Below, piece after piece: positions 7,095 through 13,628 of a stretch of 14,395 nt of DNA. This DNA is from Pseudomonadota bacterium. GTDB lineage: Bacteria > Pseudomonadota > Alphaproteobacteria > Rhizobiales > Rhizobiaceae. The translations under genes were made by a program, and so were the position numbers. Location of the stretch: assembly GCA_023399635.1 (NCBI GenBank), contig JAEWOP010000049.1, positions 1 to 14,395 on the forward strand. The letters are read 5' to 3'. Position 1 is the first letter of the stretch. Each line of letters starts with the position of its first letter. Below the pieces are notes generated by a model. That model made no database searches, had not been told where the DNA came from, and saw only the letters and a program-made list of their open reading frames with translations.

Positions 7095-8585
7095 ATGACG
7101 GAACCCACGCAGCAGGAGGCGACGGTTGCCGAATTGCGCCGTCGTCTTGAGGAGGCCGAGGAGACGCTTCGCGCCATCCAGGATGGCGAAGTGGACGCGC
7201 TCATCGTGCGTCCGTCGCGTCAGGCGGAGGAGGTTTTCACCCTGGAAGGGGGGACGGCTTCCTATCACGCCTTCATGGAAGCAATGGATCTCGGTGCTGC
7301 GGCCTTCGATACGGCAGGACGCCTGCTTTATGCCAACAAGGCGCTGGCGGAGCTGTTTGGTCTTGCCGCTGGAGCTGTTCATACGGCGGATCTTTGGGAG
7401 GCTTTGGGTCGGCAGGCCGAAACTGTCGCGCAGCTGATCCGGGAGGCCGTGGCGAGCAAGAAGACCGCGGAAATCCGGGTCCCGCGCGAGCACCAGGATC
7501 TTCATCTCCAGGTCACGGCCGCTCCGCTGAGGATCGGAGTCAATACGGGCCTCGCCGTAACGTTCACCGATGTGAGCGCGCGCGTGCGCGGCGCTGCCGC
7601 GGAAGCGTCCGAAAGGGCGGCACACTCGATCATCGCTTCAGCAAACGAAGCTGTGGTGGTCTGCGATCTCGACGGCGTGGTGACGCATGCGAACGCTGCC
7701 GTCGCGTCCATTTTCGCAGGAGATCCGATCGGCAAGCGGTTCGAGGACGTGATCCCGCTCACGCTGCTTGAGACGACCGGGCTTCTCCAGGCAAGCGATC
7801 TGATTTCGCTCGCAGTCGGTGGCACCTCGGTTCAGGGTATAGAGGCAGTCGCTCCCGCAGCGCCACGCGTGAAGGATCTCTTGCTGTCTGCCGCGCCGCT
7901 GAGAGCCGGAAGCGAAGATGTCAGCGGCTGCGTGGTGACCATGGTCGATCTATCGCAACGAAAGGCAGCCGAGAAGCAACAGCTACTGCTGATGGGGGAA
8001 CTCGATCATCGCGTGAAGAACACGCTGGCGCTTGTGCAGTCGATCTGTAAGCGCACGGCTTCCACGGAAGACACGGTGCAAGGCTTCCAGGCAGCCTTTT
8101 CAGGCCGCATTCAGGCGCTTGCCGCCACTCACAATCTGCTTGCTGATAGATCCTGGTCGTCCATTTCGATCGCAGAGGTAATCGGCGCCGAGATCGAGCC
8201 TTTCATCGGCAGCAAGAAGGCTCGCCTCACGGTTGATGGCATAGAGGCGTTGGTGACGCCGCGTGCAGCCATTGCGCTTGGGCTGGTGGTCCACGAGCTT
8301 GCAACCAACGCGGTCAAATATGGTGCGTTGTCTGTTGAGCAGGGACGCGTGGTGGTCCGAGTGGCGCGCCACGGTGATGAACCATTCCTCCGGATGGATT
8401 GGGAAGAAGTGGCCGGGCCAACGGTCTCGCCACCGACGCGCAAGGGCTTTGGTCAAACCGTCATTACGCGCAGCATGCAGTATATGCAGACCGGCGGAGC
8501 AGATCTGGAGTATGCCCCAGAGGGGGTACGCTGCAAGATCCGGATACCGATTGAAGACGTTGTCGCGGCTGACACTGCTGCCTAA
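7095..8585 (+). CDS. Soluble PAS-type HWE-family sensor histidine kinase
   Basis: The 496-residue protein has an N-terminal coiled segment LRRRLEEAEETLRAIQDGEV (about 14-33), two PAS-like regions (about 55-160 and 175-288, the latter ending VDLSQRKAAEKQ) and an HWE kinase core. The dimerisation helix holds the phosphoacceptor His305 in ELDHRVKNTLA; the N box is HELATNAVKYGALS (400-413), the G1 region has WEE (436-438) as in the W-x-E of HWE kinases, and GFG (451-453) follows. No membrane segment or signal peptide is present, so it should sense a cytosolic cue through its PAS domains. HWE kinases in alphaproteobacteria often feed the PhyR general stress pathway or single-domain response regulators. 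No response regulator is encoded next to it, so it is an orphan here. Position directly after kaiCB suggests it reads out the clock proteins; that is inference. Confidence 0.92.
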   Translation: MTEPTQQEATVAELRRRLEEAEETLRAIQDGEVDALIVRPSRQAEEVFTLEGGTASYHAFMEAMDLGAAAFDTAGRLLYANKALAELFGLAAGAVHTADLWEALGRQAETVAQLIREAVASKKTAEIRVPREHQDLHLQVTAAPLRIGVNTGLAVTFTDVSARVRGAAAEASERAAHSIIASANEAVVVCDLDGVVTHANAAVASIFAGDPIGKRFEDVIPLTLLETTGLLQASDLISLAVGGTSVQGIEAVAPAAPRVKDLLLSAAPLRAGSEDVSGCVVTMVDLSQRKAAEKQQLLLMGELDHRVKNTLALVQSICKRTASTEDTVQGFQAAFSGRIQALAATHNLLADRSWSSISIAEVIGAEIEPFIGSKKARLTVDGIEALVTPRAAIALGLVVHELATNAVKYGALSVEQGRVVVRVARHGDEPFLRMDWEEVAGPTVSPPTRKGFGQTVITRSMQYMQTGGADLEYAPEGVRCKIRIPIEDVVAADTAA

Positions 8586-8647
8586 ACCCTGACCATCTGC
8601 CTTGCTAGATGCCCCGAAATTAGGCTGCGTCTTAAATGGCGAAATTG

Positions 8648-8671
8648 TGTGCAAATAAGGCTTGCGCAAAT
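8648..8671 (+). promoter_or_regulatory. Direct repeat TGTGCAAAT / TGCGCAAAT upstream of ABC operon
   Basis: Two nine-base copies differing at one position are offset by 15 bases, and the second lies in the 8-bp palindrome TTGCGCAA (8662-8669). They sit about 55-75 bases before the binding-protein start, in the only gap (8586-8723) between the kinase gene and the ABC operon, where a regulator site or promoter would be expected. No clear -35/-10 pair, TPP or FMN riboswitch is visible in this gap. Confidence 0.3.
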
Positions 8672-8723
8672 CTCCGAATGCAGTTTTGAATGACGCCATT
8701 CATAACAGCAGGGGAACGAAAGA

Positions 8724-9755
8724 ATGTTTACGCGCCGAAACCTGACGAAGCTTGCAGCAGCCGCTGCCTTCGCCATCTCCACCGGCCTTTCTGTACCGGC
8801 ATTTGCCGATACCGCCATCAAGTTCACGCTCGACTGGAAGTTCGAAGGACCAGCAGCAGGCTTCCTGCTCGCGGTCGACAAGGGCTATTTCAAGGAAGAG
8901 GGGCTGGACGTTACCATAGACAGCGGCAACGGCTCGGTAGAAGCTATCCCGCGCGTCTCCACCGGCACCTACCAGATGGGCTTCGGTGACATCAACTCGC
9001 TGATCAAGTTCCTCGACGAGGACCCGACCCAGAAGGTCAAGGCGGTGATGATGGTCTATGAACGTCCAACCTTCGCGGTGGTCGGTCGTAAAGCTCTCGG
9101 TGTGACGGGAGATCCCAAGTCGCTGGAAGGCAAGAAGCTCGGGGCACCGCCGCCGGATGGCGCCTTTGCCCAGTGGAAGGCCTTCAAGGAGGCCGCCGGG
9201 ATTGATGACAGCAACATAACCATCGAATCGATCGGTTTTCCGGTGCGTGAGCCGATGCTGGCGAAGGGGGATGTGGATGCAGTCTTCGGTTTCGCCTTCT
9301 CCGTCATCTTGAACCTGAAGGCGCAGGGCATTCCCGACGATGACATTGCCACCATCCTGATGGCTGAGAATGGCCTCAACCTCTACGGCAACTCGGTGCT
9401 GGTCAACTCGGATTTCGCCGCTGAGAATCCCGAAGCCGTGAAGGGCTTCCTGCGAGCACTCGCCAAGGGGTTTGCCGATGCGGTAGCCAGCCCGGAAGAA
9501 GGTGTCGCGGCCGTTCTGAAGCGCAACGAAACGCTCAATTCGGATATCGAATTAGAGCGATTGACGATGGCCAACGCCATGAACATCAAGACGCCCTATG
9601 TCGTCGAGAACGGCTTTGGCGGCGTCGACATGGAGCGGCTCGCTGCATCCATCGAGACCTTGAAAGTGTCCATGGGGCTCAAAGGAGCTGTCAAAGCACA
9701 ACAGGTCTTCGACCCGAGCTTCCTGCCGACCAAAGAAGAGCGCATGCTCCCCTGA
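8724..9755 (+). CDS. NMT1/THI5-like ABC transporter substrate-binding protein
   Basis: The 343-residue precursor starts with an export signal: basic TRRNLTK, a hydrophobic Ala-rich core and a likely cleavage after PAFA (residue 28). The RR pair leaves Tat export possible, but Sec is as likely. The mature part follows the NMT1/THI5/SsuA pattern: FTLDWKFEGPAAGFLLAVDKGYFKEEGLDV-type opening, then GNGSVEAIPRVSTGTYQMGFGD and a hinge region with AKGDVDAVFGF. Such proteins capture sulfonates, taurine, pyrimidine precursors of thiamine, or related small molecules in the periplasm; the ligand cannot be named here. GGGGA eight bases before the ATG supports the start. It leads a three-gene importer operon with the ATPase and permease downstream. 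Confidence 0.88.
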   Translation: MFTRRNLTKLAAAAAFAISTGLSVPAFADTAIKFTLDWKFEGPAAGFLLAVDKGYFKEEGLDVTIDSGNGSVEAIPRVSTGTYQMGFGDINSLIKFLDEDPTQKVKAVMMVYERPTFAVVGRKALGVTGDPKSLEGKKLGAPPPDGAFAQWKAFKEAAGIDDSNITIESIGFPVREPMLAKGDVDAVFGFAFSVILNLKAQGIPDDDIATILMAENGLNLYGNSVLVNSDFAAENPEAVKGFLRALAKGFADAVASPEEGVAAVLKRNETLNSDIELERLTMANAMNIKTPYVVENGFGGVDMERLAASIETLKVSMGLKGAVKAQQVFDPSFLPTKEERMLP

Positions 9756-9764
9756 CCTGCATCG

Positions 9765-9787
9765 GGGAGAGCGATCCTCGCTCTCCC
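9765..9787 (+). terminator. Intercistronic hairpin between binding-protein and ATPase genes
   Basis: Arms GGGAGAGCGA (9765-9774) and TCGCTCTCCC (9778-9787) are perfectly complementary around a 3-base loop and are followed by TTT. In ABC operons such hairpins often act as partial terminators or 3' stabilisers so that the binding protein is made in excess over the membrane subunits. The weak T-run argues for attenuation rather than full termination. Confidence 0.6.
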
Positions 9788-9818
9788 TTTCATCGGACAT
9801 TGACATCGGGAGAGGGCC

Positions 9819-10607
9819 ATGTCGCACCTCGTTTCCATCGACGACGTCGACATGCGCTACGGCGGCACCGACGGCACGCTTGCCGTTTCCGGTCTCACCA
9901 TGCGGGTCGATAAAGGTGATTTCGCTGCAGTGGTCGGGCCATCGGGCTGCGGCAAGTCGACCCTCATGAAGCTCGTCACCGGTCTGCATATTCCGCAGGC
10001 TGGCACCGTGATCGTCGCCGGCCAACACGTCACAAAGCCAGTCTCGATCGTGGGGATGGCGTTCCAGAACCCCACCATGCTGCCATGGCGCACGACGCTG
10101 GAAAACATCCTCCTGCCGCTCGAGATCGTCGAGAAGCACCGTCACCGGTTGCGCGCCAACAAGAAGGAGTATGTGGAGCAGGCGGAGAACCTCCTTGAAC
10201 TCGTCGGGCTGAAGGGTTTTGGCGCAAAGTTTCCCTGGCAGCTTTCCGGCGGAATGCAACAGCGCGCGAACCTGTGCCGTGCGCTCATTCACCAGCCGGA
10301 GCTGCTGATGCTGGACGAGCCTTTCGGCGCTCTGGATGCCTTCACCCGCGAAGAGCTATGGTGCGTCATCCGGGATCTGCATGCAGCCCAGGGGGTAACC
10401 ATCGTTCTCGTTACCCATGACCTGCGGGAAGCCTCCTTCCTTGCCGACAAGATCTTTGTGATGAGCGCGCGGCCGGGCCGGATCGTTCGGGAACATCGCG
10501 TGCCCTTCGCGCGTCCGCGCGATCTCGACCTCATGTACGAGAAGGAGTTCAACGACCTCGTGCATCAGCTCCACGGCGAAATCGCCACGGCGAGGATGGT
10601 GGCATGA
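9819..10607 (+). CDS. ABC transporter ATP-binding protein (SsuB/TauB-like)
   Basis: The 262-residue cytoplasmic ATPase has every expected motif: Walker A GPSGCGKST (40-48), Q-loop Gln83 in AFQNPTMLPW, signature LSGGMQQR (142-149), Walker B LLMLDEP (162-168) with the D-loop GALDAF, and switch His200 in LVTHDLREA. The PTMLPWRT stretch is typical of importers for nitrate, sulfonates, taurine and related molecules. GGGAGAGG precedes the ATG. Its stop overlaps the permease start as ATGA, implying coupled translation. It energises the permease encoded next, fed by the upstream binding protein. Confidence 0.93.
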   Translation: MSHLVSIDDVDMRYGGTDGTLAVSGLTMRVDKGDFAAVVGPSGCGKSTLMKLVTGLHIPQAGTVIVAGQHVTKPVSIVGMAFQNPTMLPWRTTLENILLPLEIVEKHRHRLRANKKEYVEQAENLLELVGLKGFGAKFPWQLSGGMQQRANLCRALIHQPELLMLDEPFGALDAFTREELWCVIRDLHAAQGVTIVLVTHDLREASFLADKIFVMSARPGRIVREHRVPFARPRDLDLMYEKEFNDLVHQLHGEIATARMVA

Positions 10608-11422
10608 CGGTCGTAACGGAAAAGGTCTCACCCGTGGCAACAGCAAAGCCTGCGCCGCTGCGGATCAATTGGGTCAAGGCTGCACCCTGGCTTTATACCA
10701 TTGGACTGTTCGTCATCTGGGAACTGTTGGTGATCGCGTTGAACACGCCGGTGACCATCCTGCCGGCCCCCACACGGATATTCCAGGCGATCGTGCAGTA
10801 CTGGTCGCCGATCTGGAAAAACTCGCTGCAGACGCTGTTCACGACGACTCTCGGCTTTGGGCTTGCTGTCATCGGCGGTCTCGCCATTGGCCTCTTCATC
10901 GGCTGGTCGAAGACAATCTATGCTGGGCTCTACCCGTTGATGATCGGCTTCAACGCAATCCCCAAGGTGGCTGTCGTCCCGATCCTGGTAATCTGGTTCG
11001 GCATCGGCACCATCCCCGCCGTCATCACGGCATTCCTGATCTCCTTCTTCCCCATCGTCGTGAACGTCGCAACCGGTTTGGCGACGATCGAGCCGGAGAC
11101 GGAGGACGTGCTGCGGGCACTCGGCGCCCGCAAGATCGACATCATGTTGAAGGTCGGCATCCCGCGCTCCATGCCGTACTTTTTCGGGTCGCTGAAGATT
11201 GCCATCACGCTCGCCTTTGTCGGCTCCGTCTTGAGCGAGACCGTGGCTTCGAACTACGGCCTCGGCAATATGATGAGTTCTGCGCAAAGCCAGTTCAACG
11301 TGCCCCTGGTGTTCGCCGGACTCTTGATGCTCGCTGTCGAAGGCATCGCAATGTATGCGCTGATGGCGTGGATCGAACGGCGAATGACAGGCTGGGCCCA
11401 CCGCTCCACCATGGCGCACTGA
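10604..11422 (+). CDS. ABC transporter permease (SsuC/TauC-like)
   Basis: The 272-residue inner-membrane protein has a cytoplasmic N-terminal tail of about 25 residues, then about six hydrophobic helices, beginning with LYTIGLFVIWELLVIAL. The coupling (EAA) loop is visible as EDVLRALGARKIDIMLKVGI followed by PRSMPY, the contact site for the ATPase. The AIPKVAVVPILVIWFGIG segment is typical of the SsuC/TauC/NrtB permease family. It is the last gene of the importer operon; a GC-rich hairpin follows directly after its stop. With a single permease gene, the transporter presumably uses a homodimeric channel. Confidence 0.92.
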   Translation: MTVVTEKVSPVATAKPAPLRINWVKAAPWLYTIGLFVIWELLVIALNTPVTILPAPTRIFQAIVQYWSPIWKNSLQTLFTTTLGFGLAVIGGLAIGLFIGWSKTIYAGLYPLMIGFNAIPKVAVVPILVIWFGIGTIPAVITAFLISFFPIVVNVATGLATIEPETEDVLRALGARKIDIMLKVGIPRSMPYFFGSLKIAITLAFVGSVLSETVASNYGLGNMMSSAQSQFNVPLVFAGLLMLAVEGIAMYALMAWIERRMTGWAHRSTMAH

Positions 11423-11427
11423 TAAAG

Positions 11428-11464
11428 GCGGCGGAGCGGAAGCCTCGCGCAAAAGCTCCGCCGC
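11428..11464. terminator. GC-rich hairpin between convergent ABC operon and mscS-type gene
   Basis: Perfect 10-bp arms GCGGCGGAGC (11428-11437) and GCTCCGCCGC (11455-11464) enclose a 17-base loop. It lies six bases after the permease stop and ten bases beyond the end of the channel gene on the other strand, the expected place for a bidirectional terminator. There is no long T-run on either side. Confidence 0.6.
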
Positions 11465-11474
11465 ATCCTTGCCG

Positions 11475-12371
11475 TCAGGTTCGTGCCGAACCCGGCTCCT
11501 CCGACATCTGCAACAATGTCGGAGCTCCGCTCTCGCCGGATGGGGCGTGGTAGGTAACCTGAGGGTAGGGGATTGTGATGCCCTGTTTGTCGAAGGCTTC
11601 CTTCACTGCCTTGGTGACGTCGCGGCTTGTTATCCACCAGACCGAGCTGTTCGCCCAGTAGCGCATGGCAAGGACAACGGAGCTGTCACCAAGTTCCATG
11701 ACGAAAGCCGACGGCTCCGGCGTGTCCAGCACGCGCTCGTCCTTGCGCACGATGTCCAGCATGATGCCGATCGCCTTGTCGATATCGTCTTCGTAGGCGA
11801 TCCCGACCTTGAAGTCGTGCATGCGCGTGGTCAGGCGGCTGTAGTTCGTCACCGGCACATTCCAAAGCAGGGAATTGGGAGCGAGACGATACAGTCCGTC
11901 ATAGGTTTTAAGCTCCGTCGCAAAGAGCCCGATATCCTGAACAATGCCGTTGATGTCTCCGGTATCGATGTATTCGCCGACGCGAAACGGGCGCAGCACC
12001 AGGAGCATGATGCCTGCCGCGATATTCTGCAGGGTGCCCTGAAGCGCAAGGCCGATCGCCAGGCCAATGGCACCAAGGGCGGCAAGGATGGACGCCGTCT
12101 GCACTCCGAACTGGCCGAGCACCATGACCACGACGATGACGAGGATCGCGTAGCGGATGGTGTTGGAGAAGAATTGCGCCAGCGTCGCGTCAATGCCGTG
12201 GATGCGGGAGAGACCACGGTAAGCCCAGCGGCTTATCAATCCGGACGCAATCCAGCCGACGACGAGGAGGATGATGGCGCCGAGGACGGAGAAGGAATAC
12301 TGGACGGCGAGGGCGGTCAGCTGAGCCAGTGCGGCGCGCGTTGCGACTACAAAATCCGATGCTTGTTCCAT
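11475..12371 (-). CDS. MscS-type small-conductance mechanosensitive channel
   Basis: The 298-residue protein has the MscS layout: three membrane helices (about 22-47, 68-88 and the pore-lining helix near 92-125), then the soluble beta and alpha/beta vestibule. The pore helix and following region read AALGAIGLAIGLALQGTLQN, then LRPFRVGEYI, and APNSLLWN, all hallmark stretches of MscS that pack Gly against Ala. It should release solutes on osmotic downshock. The chosen ATG at 12371 is preceded by AAAGGAG eleven bases upstream; an in-frame start at 12431 would add 20 non-membrane residues and lies in the presumed promoter region. It has its own upstream gap after the phosphatase gene and converges on the ABC operon. 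Confidence 0.92.
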   Translation of the reverse strand: MEQASDFVVATRAALAQLTALAVQYSFSVLGAIILLVVGWIASGLISRWAYRGLSRIHGIDATLAQFFSNTIRYAILVIVVVMVLGQFGVQTASILAALGAIGLAIGLALQGTLQNIAAGIMLLVLRPFRVGEYIDTGDINGIVQDIGLFATELKTYDGLYRLAPNSLLWNVPVTNYSRLTTRMHDFKVGIAYEDDIDKAIGIMLDIVRKDERVLDTPEPSAFVMELGDSSVVLAMRYWANSSVWWITSRDVTKAVKEAFDKQGITIPYPQVTYHAPSGESGAPTLLQMSEEPGSART

Positions 12372-12402
12372 ATGCCAGAGCGCTCCTTTACCGTCGCGAC
12401 CG

Positions 12403-12431
12403 GTATTTGGTGCACGTGCTGCAGAGGTCAA
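12403..12431 (-). promoter_or_regulatory. Possible promoter of the mscS-type gene
   Basis: On the minus strand a TTGACC hexamer (12431-12426) is followed 17 bases later by AAATAC (12408-12403), about 30 bases before the chosen start. The -35 is good but the -10 matches the consensus poorly. An 8-bp palindrome GCACGTGC lies in the spacer. Confidence 0.25.
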
Positions 12432-12437
12432 GGAAGT

Positions 12438-12464
12438 AGCGGAGATACCTGCAGATCTTCCGCT
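12438..12464 (-). terminator. Stem-loop overlapping the phosphatase stop codon
   Basis: On the minus strand AGCGGAAGAT and ATCTCCGCT pair over nine base pairs with one bulged A and an 8-base loop. The stem begins inside the phosphatase stop codon and ends just before the TTGACC ahead of the channel gene, so it may end the ygfZ-HD-phosphatase transcript. It lacks a T-run. Confidence 0.4.
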
Positions 12465-13017
12465 AAGCTCTTGCGACAGCGATGTTATCTTCTCGTTTCA
12501 CGGATCGAAGCGGCAACACGAAGGAGGCTCTGCCATCGGTATCGCGGCCGCGACCGATCGCCTTGATCGCCTTGACCAGTCGACCATCCCGCCCGAGCAG
12601 ACGGTCCCCAAATTCGATGAGTCGAGGATTCGGCGTGGCATGGGGGGCGACGGCCCGAAGTCGTGCTGCCAGCGCCATGTCATCCTCGTCAGGATCGACG
12701 GCAAGCGAAGCAATAACGGCGGCGGCTGGAGAGCGCGACACGCCCATCCAGCAATGGATGACGATCGGCGCACTCCGATCCCATCGCCGCGCGAACTCGA
12801 TCAGCCGTTCGACATGCTCCTCCGCCGGTGCCACGAGGTCTCCGGTTCCCGCGAAGGTGATGTCGTTCATCTTGAGCGTGAGATGTCGCTCAGGGGATAT
12901 GAGGCCCGGGCGATGAAAATCCTGTTTCTCCGCGATCAGGCTGACCAGATGGCTCGCCTTATGACGCACGGCCAGTTCCGCGATGCTTGCCAGCGGACAC
13001 ACGACGATGGCGGTCAT
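12463..13017 (-). CDS. Tyrosine/dual-specificity-type protein phosphatase
   Basis: The 184-residue soluble protein has the Cys-based phosphatase loop HCWMGVSRS (88-96), in which Cys89 is the nucleophile and Arg95 binds phosphate (C-x5-R). Upstream, LKMNDI (48-53) resembles the segment that positions the general acid in related bacterial members; Asp52 is a candidate. The remainder is alpha-helical with LIEFARRWDR before the active loop. It probably removes phosphate from Tyr or Ser/Thr residues or from a small phosphoester; the target is unknown. Its ATG shares ATGA with the stop of the HD gene upstream, so it is the last member of a three-gene cluster with ygfZ and the HD hydrolase. Confidence 0.87.
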   Translation of the reverse strand: MTAIVVCPLASIAELAVRHKASHLVSLIAEKQDFHRPGLISPERHLTLKMNDITFAGTGDLVAPAEEHVERLIEFARRWDRSAPIVIHCWMGVSRSPAAAVIASLAVDPDEDDMALAARLRAVAPHATPNPRLIEFGDRLLGRDGRLVKAIKAIGRGRDTDGRASFVLPLRSVKREDNIAVARA

Positions 13018-13628
13018 GGAGCCGTCTCCGACAGCCGCTGCGCGTCGAGCTCCGAAAACCGCTTTAGGAACAGCGACTGGGCGTCAAGGGCGGGCATTGG
13101 CTCCAATGGCAGCATGTCTTTCGTGATGCCGCGCGGCTGACCGAAGAATTTAAGGGCTTCTGCAGTGGAAAAGCCGGCAAGTTCCGTTGCCTCGAAGAAC
13201 GCAGCAACGGTGTCCGCCTTCTTGATCTGGGTCTTCAGTTCCCGGCTGGGATGCGCCGGAAGACCGAACCTGAGGTGGATGGCCGCCTCAAGGCGGTGTT
13301 CGACTGTCTTGTAGCCACCGCCGACCACGGACTTGAACGGCGAGATCATGTCCCCGATGACATATTCCGGCGCATCATGCAGCAACGTCATCATCTGACT
13401 TTGACAGTCGGTTTCGTTGCAGCGCCGGAAGATTTCCTCAACCACAAGGCAATGCTGTGCAACGGAAAAGGCGTGATTTCCGCGAGTCTGGCCGTTCCAG
13501 CGAGCGACTCGAGCCAGGCCATGGGCAATGTCGGAGATCTCGATGTCCAGCGGGGATGGATCGAGAAGGTCAAGCCGTCGCCCCGAAAGCATGCGCTGCC
13601 AGGCGCGCGGTGTCTTCGCGCCGCTCAA
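13014..13628 (-). CDS. HD-domain hydrolase, YfbR-like
   Basis: The 204-residue protein contains the HD metal site: His52 and His59 in NHAFSVAQHC, the His84-Asp85 pair in LLHDAPEYVIGD, and Asp139 in KKADTVAAFFEA. This resembles YfbR-type 5'-nucleotidases acting on deoxyribonucleoside monophosphates, which is the best guess for its reaction. The conserved block begins at PRAWQRMLSGRRLDLLDPSP, so the preferred start is TTG at 13628, which overlaps the ygfZ stop as TTGA and has GAGGCGGAG just upstream. A GTG at 13670 would add 14 residues and overlap ygfZ by 46 bases. It is coupled on both sides (TTGA upstream, ATGA to the phosphatase downstream). Confidence 0.88.
   Translation of the reverse strand: MSGAKTPRAWQRMLSGRRLDLLDPSPLDIEISDIAHGLARVARWNGQTRGNHAFSVAQHCLVVEEIFRRCNETDCQSQMMTLLHDAPEYVIGDMISPFKSVVGGGYKTVEHRLEAAIHLRFGLPAHPSRELKTQIKKADTVAAFFEATELAGFSTAEALKFFGQPRGITKDMLPLEPMPALDAQSLFLKRFSELDAQRLSETAP

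Noticed and set aside
8586..8723. Possible TPP or FMN riboswitch before the NMT1/THI5-like gene
   Set aside because: The conserved CTGAGA and ACCTGATC-type cores were looked for and not found; the ACCCTGACC near the start of the gap is not enough.
9552..10292. 246-residue minus-strand frame across the end of the binding-protein gene and the ATPase gene
   Set aside because: It covers two well-supported plus-strand genes and their hairpin, and shows no recognisable domain.
10628..11452. 274-residue open frame opposite the permease gene
   Set aside because: Antisense shadow with Asp/His/Arg-rich sequence; the plus strand carries a complete permease with EAA loop.
11469..12566. 365-residue open frame on the plus strand opposite the mechanosensitive channel
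   Set aside because: Antisense shadow of a GC-rich gene; composition is low-complexity Asp/Arg/Gly/His, and the opposite strand encodes an unmistakable MscS protein.
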